Source: Euphorbia lathyris (Eukaryota; Streptophyta; Magnoliopsida; Malpighiales; Euphorbiaceae). From it: a stretch of DNA of 64,000 nucleotides. Below are positions 11,437-22,755 of this stretch, piece by piece. Below the pieces are notes generated by a model. That model was not told where the DNA came from and searched no databases. It worked only from the letters and a program-made list of their open reading frames with translations. The stretch is taken from the NCBI RefSeq assembly GCF_963576675.1, contig NC_088910.1, positions 25,608,531 to 25,672,530 on the forward strand, written 5' to 3'. Positions within the stretch are counted from its first letter, which is position 1. Each line of letters begins with the position of its first letter. A program made the position numbers and the translations under genes.

Positions 11437-12523
11437 ATGTCAAGGGCCATGGAACCACTGGTTGTAGGAAGAATTGTAGGAGAAGTTGTAGATATTTTCT
11501 CACCAACAGTTAAAATGACTGTTATTTATAACTCTAACAAGCAAGTTGCTAATGGCTGTGAGTTCATGCCTTCTTTTATTACAGCTAAGCCCAGAGTTGA
11601 GATTGGTGGTGCAGACATGAGAACTTCTTACACACTTGTAAGTCTTATCATTACTTATTTTGCATTTCTTAACATAATATATATGTTGTATATATGGTAG
11701 TAATTATATACTACTGTCCTTTTTTTTTGTTTTTTGTTTTTGGCATATGAAAGATCATGACAGACCCAGATGCTCCAAGCCCTAGTGATCCCTACTTAAG
11801 AGAGCATCTCCATTGGTTTGTATTACTCAACCTTATCTTATCAAAATGTACTTTTAATTCTCTTACAGTTTCTGATATATAGTTATTTTTCAGGATTGTT
11901 ACTGACATTCCTGGCACAACTGATGTTTCCTTTGGTCAGTTTCAGTTTCAGAGAGATAATCTCCAAATTTGTCCCAATTGTTTTGAGGAAGTATACAGTT
12001 GGTTTGATTGTTATTTCACGGTCACATAAAACATTAAAAACATCAATATATTTAAAATATTTAGTATGGTTACCTATATATAAGTTAATAATAATAATAA
12101 TAATAAATATGTAAAATGTTTATTATGTAATGGTCAAGTGTGAGACTATTCCGTTCAAATTTTCCTTTTGGTAGAAGTAAAATTAATCTTGTTTGCAAAC
12201 GGATTCAAAAAACAAAACGATATTAGCAAATTTGTATCTTTGTCATTTTCTTATACTAGTATGTTGAGGTTGGTTGATTGATGAAATTAATTTGATTGAA
12301 AGCAGGAAAAGAAATTGTGAGCTATGAAATTCCAAAACCAGTAGTTGGTATCCATCGATATGTGTTCATATTGTTTAAGCAGAGAGGAAGGCAAACGGTG
12401 AGGCCACCTTCGTCAAGAGAGTGTTTCAATACAAGGAATTTCGCAGAGCACAACGGACTTGGACTGCCTGTCGCTGCTGCTTACTTCAATGCACAAAGAG
12501 AAACTGCCGCAAGAAGAAGATGA
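11437..12523 (+). CDS. BFT: BROTHER OF FT AND TFL1-like PEBP floral repressor
   Basis: Four exons at 11437-11637, 11754-11815, 11894-11934 and 12306-12523, all with GT-AG borders, encode 173 residues. The exon lengths 201, 62, 41 and 218 match the conserved FT/TFL1 pattern. The start [12 protein letters not shown], the KPRVEIGG block, [27 protein letters not shown] and the end [11 protein letters not shown] are typical of the BFT branch. PEBPs of this family bind 14-3-3 and FD-type bZIP factors to set flowering and shoot identity. The switch residue is His (LREHLHW), as in TFL1 and unlike Tyr of FT, and the segment-B position has Glu (SSRECFNTR) where FT has Gln; both point to repressor-type function. 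Intron 3 carries an (ATA)n tract near 12090. The gene looks intact and converges on XBAT33. Confidence 0.95.
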
Positions 12524-13242
12524 CAGACAACTCTCTCTTTTCACAAACAATAATTATCTTAATTTTGCTACCTTTGTTTTGTAATAAGAGGAAGATAGTA
12601 ATGCATTAGTTGTTGCATGTGGAACTTCTAACTTTTATCTATGCATACATGCTTTCCTCTGCAACTACCTAGGTTTTGGACCTCTATATATTGACTGTTA
12701 CCTACAATTTTATGTCATTTTTATTCTCTACCGATAAAGCTATATACGAACATTTAGAGTTGACAAATCGAAAAAGAAATACTTCATGTCTGAAATGTTA
12801 AACAAGAATACAAGACAAATCATCATAGTTAATATATATATAACCTTCTCAAAAGCCACTTTTCTTTCCCTTTTCTACCTTGGAAGAAATCAAATAAAAG
12901 GGCACAGAATCATTAAGGATCAAACTCGTATAAATGGCAGAATAAAGACAGCAACAGAAGAGCCTGATCCTCTACGGTATTCGACTACAATCACTCTATA
13001 ACCCCCCATACAATTTTTACAACCCCCACCATACATTTTAGGACACCTAAGTGGCAGTAAAATTCCATGTCTTGAGACCCAGATCGATAACCATGTAGCT
13101 GGCCGAAACAAAAAAACTACTGGAAGCAGACATGGATTTCAAAAATGCGAGTCTTCTGAGATCTGTATTCCACATATCATCACTACCACGGACATGAGCA
13201 TCTATAAAATATTCAATCTACAGGATCCACATCAGAAAGAAG
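12524..13242. other. Convergent intergenic space between BFT and XBAT33
   Basis: About 720 bases hold the two facing 3' ends. No reading frame with domain character is seen; the short frames at 12786-13111 look like untranslated sequence. 3' UTRs of both genes are expected here, but no strong AATAAA signal could be assigned with confidence. Confidence 0.5.
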
Positions 13243-16200
13243 TCATGCATTTATTTCTGAATTGCACTGATGTTCTCTGCTGCAGCTTCTTCTGCCCCAA
13301 AACATCATCCCGGAGCAGCTTGTTTTTTCTAGTCTGGCCCCTTCAAATTTAGACTGGCCGTCTACAGATGTTGCCTGTGCACGATTATGAGGAGATTCAT
13401 CTTGTGTCTCTTCGGTTCGGGGTTCAAAAGATGGACACGGACCATCATTGCATGTGCATAATGGGATTGCAACAGAAGGAAATGGGCTACAAGTAACTGG
13501 GCAGAGAAACTCAGAAGAAACTGAAGCTACCCGATTCTTACGGATTTCTGGTACACATGCTGGAGACTCCGTATCACGAGAGTGCAGCATGCATGGAGTA
13601 CATAACCCAAGGGACATGGAAAGTTTCATCTCTTTAGCTGGGGAACCAGGCAATTTAATGAAAGATACAATGCCATGCCTGCAAAGCGGACATGGAATTG
13701 AGCCAGGTGGGCCGACCATTTCAGAAGGAATGTTGCTTGTTGAGCAGAGATATAGTGAACATCTTACACACAGCTGGTGCCCGCATCCTGTAAATTAGAG
13801 TTGACAAGAACTACCCATCAACGGTAAAGAAAACAATTGACATAGTAGATACACAATTCAAGAAAGTGAATAGTGCATCAAATATTTCATAACTTGTACA
13901 ACTCCTAATTACTTGGGTAAGAATCAGTCTGTTCCTTTTATATCAAGACAAAACAGAAAGAACTAGATCTCAGGTTATTTAGTTGCAGAAACTAGTAAGA
14001 AGAAACTTTCCTTCACATAGTGGATCAGAGAAAAATGTAGTGACAAAAGCAAGTTCCAATGTGTTATTGCTATGACTATTTCGCTTCAATTATGGAAATA
14101 TACATATATATAATATATATAAAAGGGGGGCACTAAGCGTCCCCGCTGAGCGAGGGTCCGGGGAGGGGTCCCACCACAAGGGTGTACTGGGGGCAAGCCT
14201 TCCCCTGCCAATTTATTTGGCAAAAGGCCGCTCCTAAGACTCGAACCCGTGACCTCTTGGTCACACGACAACAACGTTTACCGTTGCGCCAAGGCTCACC
14301 CTCTACATATATATAATATATATAAACCCAAAAAATCAGCAAAAGAAAATATCCACTAAACACTACCGAAGAGTTCTAGAAAGGACACTATCCCAGGTTT
14401 CAGTTTGAAAGTTCATACTGACTCTGGCATGATTTTGTAAACTAGGGTTGCACATGAGGTCTCAGCTAATAAGAGCAGCAGATTAAATTAAATGTGTTAA
14501 ATGGAACAAGGAGAATATAGTCTATGCCAAACATCTGTAGTAAGCCCATTTGTCCATTAGGACTTGTGCATGTGGGGATGTGACTGCAGTTTTATTTTGT
14601 TTAACCATACAATAATAGTGTACCATTTCAGTTCAACGTCAAACTTACAAAGTAACGACTATAGATATTTGTGCCAACTTTGACTATTCAGATAACCAAA
14701 TTATGAGGTTCCAAGGAATAAGCAACAATAATCTTGATTATAGGAAAAACAGAGAGAAGAACAAACCTTCAGCAGCTACATTACATGCTCTCTCCAGGCA
14801 AACAGCACATATATCAGGGTCATCAGAGGATGTTGTCAAGCCCTGCATTCCACAATCTCTGCACAGAATAGTTAGACAATATATCATGTTTTCAGCTAAA
14901 CCAATGACATTGGTTGCAAATTTAAGTGATCATACTAAACTTCCCTTGTTGCACCAAGACCAAAAACAATAACTGGATAAGATTGGTTGGGTTGTAGTAA
15001 ATGAGGATGAAAACTCAAGAAAAATTAGCATCATAATATAGAATGTTTCAAATGGACAGTAACAAATTGGTTAGTTAGCAATCATTGGGTCGCCATAATA
15101 ATTACACTCCTATAACAGACAAACATGATAATGTTGGACTCTACAATCACATTGATAATCTAATTCCTATAATACTACTGCATATACTCGCATGTGAAGC
15201 CATGAAGTGTCTCCAAGGTCAAGTGTCAAATGCATTGATGGTGCAGTACAGTAACAAGATCCATACATGTCATATGCACGATCATTTAACAGTGTGCCAT
15301 ATTCATGGAAGAATGTACATCATCAGTTAATCATTCTGTTGTAACTTGTGAGACAGCAAGCCTAAATACATATTAGCCCTTATTTGTTCTTGAACTAGTG
15401 ACAGGACATATATAATACATTGAAAAAACATTAGCATTTACTCTTTCATTTTTTTACCACCCTTCTAATTTCTGTAAACAGGGTAAACTTATCACTAAAT
15501 TTTGAAGCATTTTAGTAGATATTAATAGCTCGCGAATTCCATAAGCTATAGTTATTAAAGGCGCATGGCGCAAGGGTCCTGAAGCCTTGGCGCATGGCGC
15601 ATAGCAATGGCGCGCCATAGCTAGACAAGGCGCACTTACAAAAATAACATAAAACTATAAAACTAACATAAAAATGCAATGAATACTAAATCATGAAAAT
15701 ATCTTAAGCATATATAAATTTTAAAATGCAAAATAAACTCCATATTAGAAAGATAAAGTTGAATACTAAATCCTAAATTCTACTGCTAATCAAAACTCTC
15801 CAAATTCATCACTCCTCATCATCACTATCACACTCCTCGTATAAAGCATCATCAAACTCTTAATCATGAAACTGATCCTCTTCATCCTCATCAACAAATC
15901 AGTTTCTTCTTCCTCCTCATCTCGAACAACTACAGGGGCTTTCACAAAATCCGTTTGATGTGTTTTCTTTCTACTAAACTTCTTCCTCTTATAAATTATA
16001 ATGACTCTGTCTCTTCCTCTTCAAATCAGAGTCTCTTCCTCTTCTAATAAACGTAATATCTCTTCCTCTTCTAATAAATGATGTATAATCAACGTATAAT
16101 CTCTCTCTTTTAATACTTTTTTTTTTTAATAGAACTGCCCCTAACTGCCAAACATTCCAGAAAACTGCCCCTAACTGCCTCTAACTGCCAAGGCGCGCAT

Positions 16201-18743
16201 TGGTGCGCCTTTGGCAACTGCCTCTTGGCGCAAAATGGCGCACCAGGCGCGCGCCATGGCGGTTGCGCCTCGCCATGGGGCTGCCATGGCGCTAAGGCCT
16301 GCGCCTGGTGCGCCATGCGCGCGCCTTTAATAACTATGCATAACATGCACTACTTTAAACTTGTCATACTTTGAAATGCAGAAATGGAATACATTCATTA
16401 TCTTCCATACCAAGTCACTGGAGATCAATACATGCAATATTAGAGCATTTTCAATTTGTTAATGAATCGAACTCAACTTCAGGCACAGGTTTTTCATGCA
16501 AGCCATATACAGCCATGCTTTACTTTTTGACCTACTGAGCAAGCTCAGGCTGTAACAAGAAAATGAAATGTCCTATTTGCTGATATAGTATAAAAACATT
16601 GGAGGAGAAATGATTGATATCTGACTGCCACCTTGACAGCTTATTATTTAGAGAACAAGTTCAGCTCGATGCATTATTGAACATAAGTAATTACCATCTC
16701 CAAATACATGTATACAAATGTGAGCACATATATTTAAACTGATCATCTTGCAAAAGTACCTTGCTATATTAAGGACACTCAAAAGAGGCAAGGATAAGAA
16801 ATTAGAATGAGGAAATCTAGGTACGGCGGAGTCAGAATTTGGCGTCAACATGGGTTCAAGCCAGTGTCGTCCCCACATCCTGGCAACATCAGCAGGCAGC
16901 CATCTGGAAAGATGCATAATTTTTATTTGTTATTTTGAAGTAACTGACACATAATTTGCACCAGCACAAAAGAAATGACCACATCAATGAAGATTCATAG
17001 CAATTTACCCGTTGCAATTTAATGTCATTCGACTGGCACCTCTTGCAAGGAGAATCTGTAAATTTAGAGACAACATGCTCTCATTAAACAATGTAAATAT
17101 AAGTCAAGGCTAATTTGGTGTTTTGTAATTCTTGCCTGACAACACTTTAAATTTCCCCCACAAGCAGCATAGTGCAAAGGAGTGCTTCCAGCTCCTAAAA
17201 TATTTTTACTATGTCAGAACTACACGAGAAAAATTTCATGAAAAAAATTCAGTTTGATCCAGTAGAGAGGCAAACCTATCAAATCCATTGTTGTTCCGTA
17301 ATGAAATGTCACTGCTGACACATTCGAGTGAAGATCAAGTAAAAGTTGTACACATTCAAAATACCCATTCAATGCAGCCATGTGAAGAGCAGTAATACCA
17401 CCATCAGCTGCCTTATTTACAAACTTGGAAAGTGCGCTGCATTATAATTACTTAAATCAAATAGTTTCATGACATAAGAGACCATAAATTGAGCACAAAA
17501 TCAAACACATTACAGCTTTCCTTCAAGGAATATATGGAATGGGAACTCAGATTATCTAACTATAGATTAGGATCATTTATAGTGGGCAAATCAATATTCT
17601 AAAACAGGCAATAAATGATATACACTTTTAGTCACTGTTACCTTTGGTCAAATTTGTTCTTCCCACTTGAAACATCCTCTGAATTGCCTTCTGTCTGAGC
17701 ATGAATAGCTTCAAAAGGTGCACTAGGAACAAAGTCAGCAACAACTAGTCTTAAGCATCTGGCATGGCCATTTACAGCTGCAAAATGTAGAGCAGTTCTT
17801 CCACTAAGGTAATCTGCTCGTGTAACCTAAAGGGGGACAGATAGCTACAATCAAAAATTCATGTACAGAGAACAAATCAAAGTAAAATACGAAGCAGCAA
17901 CAAACGACAGAAGAAATTGCTCTCGTAACCCTGTAAATAAGATAACACAATGCAAAACCTAAAGGGAATGGGGGATGGAGAGAGCTGGAGTTAAATGAAA
18001 ATGAACTTACGTTACACCTAAAGAGCAGAAGAGTCTGCACAACTTCCCAGTGTCCATATCGGCAAGCTTGCATCAATGCGGTCTTCAGAGAACACAGCAT
18101 ACAATATAGTTAGTTAAGACAGATCCACTATTTTCTTTCTTTCAGAAAATCCTTCATCTAAGAAAAATTCCTAACGAAAACGACAAACAGTAATTTCTAA
18201 ATTCTCATTACAAACCACTCCCAGGCTTCAATTTGATATCCCAAATCCCCGAGTCAGATTAAATTATCAAACAGATCAAAATCTACATGCATCTTAGCAG
18301 CTGGAAAATTGTCCAGAACACGCTTCAATTCTTTATATCGAGTGATACATATCTGACAAAGAATTAGCTGAATAGTGAAAAAAAAATACAGGAAAGCTAC
18401 CTGGCCGCAGTAATTCCTTGAATTCACGTCTGCTCCATTTTCAAGCAATAATGCCGCAATCTAGCCCAAGAAAGAAAAAAGAATGATCGCATTAATGAAG
18501 AAAAACAAAATAATTAAAAAAAAGAAAGAAAAAGGAAAAAATGGGGAAGAAAGGGGAAAGAGGTACCTCGTTGTGACCTTTAGCTGCGGCGAAATGGAGA
18601 GGAGAATTAAGACCACCGAAGGTAGAGTACTTGGCTAGGCAAGGATTGCAATCCAAAAGCATCTTAGCTTCGACGAAATCGCCATCTCTGGCCGCCGACA
18701 CTAATCTTTCGCCGGAGGCAGAGCATCCAAATGAATTCCCCAT
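13243..18743 (-). CDS. XBAT33: E3 ubiquitin ligase XBAT33 (ankyrin repeats plus RING)
   Basis: Ten exons: 18567-18743, 18401-18460, 18011-18082, 17642-17826, 17276-17436, 17136-17194, 17009-17055, 16760-16903, 14767-14858, 13243-13787. Phases join cleanly to 513 residues. The N-terminus ([20 protein letters not shown]) is that of Arabidopsis XBAT33 as I know it, about the same length. Ankyrin repeats cover residues about 45-250 ([56 protein letters not shown]). A C3HC4 RING spans 319-368: C319, C322, C334, H336, C339, C342, C365, C368. A polar C-terminal tail follows. The family binds substrates by ankyrin repeats and ubiquitinates them; the related XBAT32 acts in ethylene and lateral-root control. 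Gly2 is a possible myristoylation site. Intron 6 starts with GC instead of GT (CAG|GCAAG at 17135). Intron 8 holds a TIR element and intron 9 a SINE; neither touches coding sequence. Confidence 0.95.
14124..14303 (-). mobile_element. Au-type SINE in XBAT33 intron 9
   Basis: On the minus strand the 180-bp element starts with a tRNA-like head (box A around TTGGCGCAACGG, box B GGGTTCGAGTC) and continues with a body typical of plant Au SINEs (GTGGTGGGACCCCTCCCCGG). It is flanked by a perfect 23-bp AT-rich target duplication, 14101-14123 and 14304-14326. It has the same orientation as the host gene and lies 336 bp from exon 10. It is a retroposon and not a tRNA gene. Confidence 0.88.
15548..16337. 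mobile_element. GC-rich-ended TIR element in XBAT33 intron 8
   Basis: Termini ATAGTTATTAAAGGCGC (15548) and GCGCCTTTAATAACTAT (to 16337) are perfect 17-bp inverted repeats. Inside each end is a block dense in GGCGC and GCGCC words, followed by an AT-rich centre. On the minus strand, about 15780-15960 reads as an acidic stretch (D, E and S runs such as EECDSDDEE before a stop), like the decayed tail of a transposase. No convincing target duplication (CATAAGCT versus GCATAACA), so the superfamily is open; hAT is one option. Confidence 0.65.
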
Positions 18744-21239
18744 TTCCCTTCCTTCCTCTCTTCCTGTTTTCTTTTTTTCTAAAAATAATTTACAATGGGG
18801 ATGATATATGTTGGGTCAACCAAAATTCGAAAAGGCACACGGGAATTGTGGACTAATTTCCATAATTAACTGTATAACAATAATAAATAATAGTAAATAA
18901 TAATAAATAATTCCTTTCCGATTAAAATTTACTCTTTTATTATTATTATTATTTGTAATAATAATTGGGTGGTAAAGTCAGATTTTTTTCATCTTTTCTG
19001 AATAATAAATAACAGTTCATTTGGATCACTTTACTATCCTCTGTCCAAAGTCAATTGCTTTTTCTTTACCAAAAAAAAAATAAAAAAAAAAAGAAATACT
19101 CCTCCACCAACAAATAAAAGACAATAAAATAAATACAATTCCTCTTCTAAATACGAGTAATCACCACTTTCTTATTATAAAATAAATATAATTCCTATTA
19201 TACTACTAGCTAATGTGGAAAAAAAACATAGCTGAGGAAATGTGGTTGAAAGTTGAGATATTCTACAATAAGAAATAAAGAGAGGTAAAAAAATTTATCT
19301 ACTTTTATATCTACATTAGAACATCTCTAATAATCAGGGATAATTTTGTAATTTTAAACAATTTCAGGAGACCTGCTAACCACTAGAGTATATCCATTTG
19401 AAGTCACCAATGTCTAGATAGTCACCACGATCGGTAACTTGTTTGGCTTCATGTTGGTTTGAATAAAAGACACGCAGTTAGGAGTGTGTTTGGTAGACGT
19501 ATGGGAGATCAATGGAATGAAGGTTTGTGTGGCTAGTAGAAGTCATTTTAAGCGTGTCTCGTTTATTGATGAGTGTTTTACCAGATGTTGAATGGGACCA
19601 GGCTTGAATAGTTTTTTTTGGATTTCAAATTATTTTTTTTGTTGAATTTAATATATCTATATGTATAATGGTATATATTGGAATTCGATGAAATATTTGT
19701 AATATAAAATAATAATAAATCTTGTTATCCAGTAGAAAGTATTCTCTTTGAAATGAGGAAAAGTTGAGGCTACATTTCTAGTCACCTTAGTTATTAGGGA
19801 TACTTTAAGTAAAGTTTTGGAATGAAAATGAAAAAAGTAAAATTAATTGAATTAAGAGATGAGAGAGTATTTTTATGAGTACATCTTGGGTTTATCTCCC
19901 ACTATATCAATCTCTTAGGCGGTGAAGAGTCGTGCTGGTTGGATGATTTTCTAGACCGAAGGAAGAGACCTAATATAGGTTTCATGTGCTTGGAAGACCC
20001 AACTGACTAGATCCTTTACATCTTTGACCATTTCTTTTGCCAATATAACCCATGAACTCAGGCCTTCTATACTAGAGAGTCTTTACCTTCATGGTATCCA
20101 TACATGCCTTCTTGAATTTTCCGGAGGATGTAATTACCTTTAGTAAATCTCACACACTTAAGCCAAAGGTGGCTAGAGAACCTTTGATAGATGGTGTTAT
20201 CGATTACTGTATCGATGCAAAATTTGAATGATATTGGTTCAAGAATTCCTATGTTCCTAAATATTAGCTTAATTTACTTGTCAATAGATGACAAATAAGC
20301 ATGTCTCTCAAAGTAACTAATGCAATGTTTTGGTATCCTAGGAGAAATTACTAGGCTACTCATATGAGCTTGGGACTGACATGGCTTATGGTACAAAAGG
20401 CTCTCAAAGCAAAATATACTTACCTGCACCTCTCATTGTTTAGGAGTTATAGCGATTTTTAGGGGTACAACTAATGAGTGTTTTACACATATGCACACCC
20501 AATGTTCAAGGAATGTATAAAATGTACATACATGTCAAATGGAGCTAATCGGGACAAATGGGCCATTGTGCAAGTGTTCTGGTGCGATGCAACAATAATA
20601 TTTTTTTTAAAAAGTCATTGTACATTTTTATTTTTCAAACACTTGGTATGTGTAATTCGTTTTAAAACTTTCCTCAGCAGAGTCGTCACTGTGAGCATCC
20701 TGACCTTTTTTTTTTGGAAATGGCCAATTCTAAATGCAAAGTACACCATCACTTAATGTTGTCTTAGGACACCACTTGATGGGTCCATTCCAGTGCATGC
20801 TTTTTTATTTTGTTATGGATTGTGCCACATTTTAATTAGCTTTTTTTATAATGTTTTAAGGCTAATGCAACTTATAAGAGTCGCCATCCGAGATTTATGT
20901 TGGGAAAAAAACCAAACAGATGACACATACGCTAATCTCTTCAGAGATGGGTTCACGAATTATCACATGGAAAAAGTTTGATTAATAAACTTATACAATT
21001 GACTTTTTGTTAAAATACTAACTATAACATAGTCCATTTTCGATTTTATATACATTCATCATACAAAAGCAATAAATAAATACGGAATTATCAATTACAT
21101 TTCAAAATTCACATAAAAAATCATATACATCCGTTCTAGTCCTAAAAACAAATCTATTAAACTTGCAAGACAAATAAATATTAGCTGCAGACATTGGGAC
21201 CCGTCTTCGGATTTATACTACGACGTCGGTCTCGATAAA
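18744..21239. other. XBAT33 upstream region and AT-rich intergenic DNA
   Basis: The XBAT33 5' leader (18744-18800) is purine-rich on the sense strand. Beyond it are AT-rich sequence, (ATA)n tracts near 18880-18960 and A-runs near 19070. 20620-21010 contains phrases (AGAGTCGTCACT, AGAGTCGCCATCCGAGATTT) that recall worn LTR sequence of gypsy elements, but no boundaries can be drawn. The frames at 20478-20981 look non-coding. Confidence 0.4.
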
Positions 21240-21800
21240 ATAGGACTCAATAAAGTAGGTTGGGTCAGAAGCATCATTATGGTGTTTAGAGGTGGATCGG
21301 TCCGCAGGCGGGGTTGATCAAGTGCAATGTGGATGCAGCTCTGTTCGTTGGCGAGAAAAGTTTTGGAGTCAGCGCTATGCTACGTGATTCTGACGGTGTT
21401 TGCCTTGTCTGTCTCTTCTGGTGTGATTTCGGCCAAACTAGTTGAGCTCTTTGCTTTTCGTGAATGTCTAGAGTGGCTAATCATGCTTCAATACTCTAAC
21501 GTTGTTTTTGAACTTGATGCTAAGGGAGTCGTGGACGTTGTTTATTCCCAAATGAGAGACATGTCAGAGTTTGGTGGTGTCATAAAGGACATATATATGT
21601 TAATTTTACATCGTCACAATTTCATAATGACTTTTGCTTTTCGATTAGTGAGGCGGCTCATGTTATGGCCCGTCACTCTCGTTCTAATGTTAATCCTTTC
21701 TATTCTACTGCTATTCCTGAGTAACTGAACTCAGTTCTGCAAGGATTTGTTCTCACAAGCATTAAAGAAAGTTTTTGTTTAGTTGTCAAAAAAAAAAAAA
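21240..21800 (+). mobile_element. 5'-truncated LINE with frameshifted RNase H tail
   Basis: From about 21265 the sequence reads PQAGLIKCNVDAALF and then, after a frameshift, ELFAFRECLEWL and VVFELDAKGVVDVV, the plant LINE RNase H with its first Asp, Glu and second Asp. It ends in a 13-base A-run at 21788-21800. The 5' boundary is unclear (21182-21265) and no sure target duplication was found. At least one frameshift, so inactive. Confidence 0.75.
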
Positions 21801-22369
21801 TATTGATAGTTATATAAATATTATAACCTATTGTTTTAATTATTAACTGATTATATTGTTAAAAGAAAAATAATATGTCAAAAAGTTTTATTTTAAAGTT
21901 GGAAAAAAAATTAATATATAGATATACTGGACGAGTTTGACATTACTGTGAGCAACAATCCAACTTTTATGATAAGTTTTAAAAATTGTTTTCCAAAAAA
22001 GCTACAAACGATAACTTTTCCTAAAGTATGTTTCTGAACTTTCTTAGTTTTTAAAGAAAATAATTTATTGTTTGTAAATTTAGAAAAGCAATGTTAAATA
22101 CACACATAATTTAATTGTCATTTTAATAATTTTATATTTACCAAACGTTGCTTTTAGCTGGAATAATTATTTATAAATTTAGGAAAACAATGTTAAATGC
22201 GCACATAATCTAATTGTTATTTTTAAATGCATGATGTTATTTTTATAAAAAAAAGTATAAAGTTGTTTATTTAAATTTTATTTTGAATCCATGTTTTTAA
22301 CTTTTGACTTAAAATTTATAAAAGTTAATAAATTAAAATGATTAAGCTAAGGAAATTCATTTTCAAATC
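21801..22369. other. AT-rich spacer, nothing recognised
   Basis: A phrase near 22070-22110 (TTTAGAAAAGCAATGTTAAA) is partly repeated near 22175, suggesting a small old duplication. No gene or element termini are seen. Confidence 0.4.
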
Positions 22370-22372
22370 TTA

Positions 22373-22675
22373 GGGGGCGTTTGGTTCACAATGGGTAAAG
22401 GAAAATGAATTAAGAAAGAGAAACTAAAGGAAAGGAAAGGAAATGAATAAACATTAATTCCCCTATGTGTTTGGATATGTTTAGGAAAGGGAACGGGGTA
22501 AAGGGAATCCAATTCCCTACACGGCTTGGGGTAATGGCTTAACCTAAAGTGGGGTAATCCCATAATCTAAAATGGGTAAAGAGAATGAGCTTTTTTTATA
22601 AACAAACAAGAACAAAAGGAATGAAACTCTCTCATTCCCATTCCCATTCCTAAAGATCCCAAACCAAACGTCCCC
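22373..22675. mobile_element. Tourist-like MITE, copy 1
   Basis: The 303-bp element runs from GGGGGCGTTTGGTTCACAA to ATCCCAAACCAAACGTCCCC and is flanked by TTA (22370-22372 and 22676-22678). Inverted ends with a TTA duplication mark PIF/Harbinger MITEs. It is related, in opposite orientation, to the larger element at 62208-63045. No coding capacity. Confidence 0.85.
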
Positions 22676-22755
22676 TTAATCTCATTGTAGATCTTAAGTT
22701 TTAAAGAATAAAATGTAAAAATACCTTTAATAATGACAATCAAGAATAACTTTAT

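Noticed and set aside
13448..13798. 116-residue plus-strand frame
   Set aside because: Antisense of XBAT33 exon 10, which encodes the RING and tail.
14210..14300. tRNA gene candidate (box A and box B present)
   Set aside because: No full cloverleaf; part of a 180-bp SINE with target duplication.
20620..21010. Gypsy LTR
   Set aside because: A few familiar phrases only; no termini, primer site or partner LTR.
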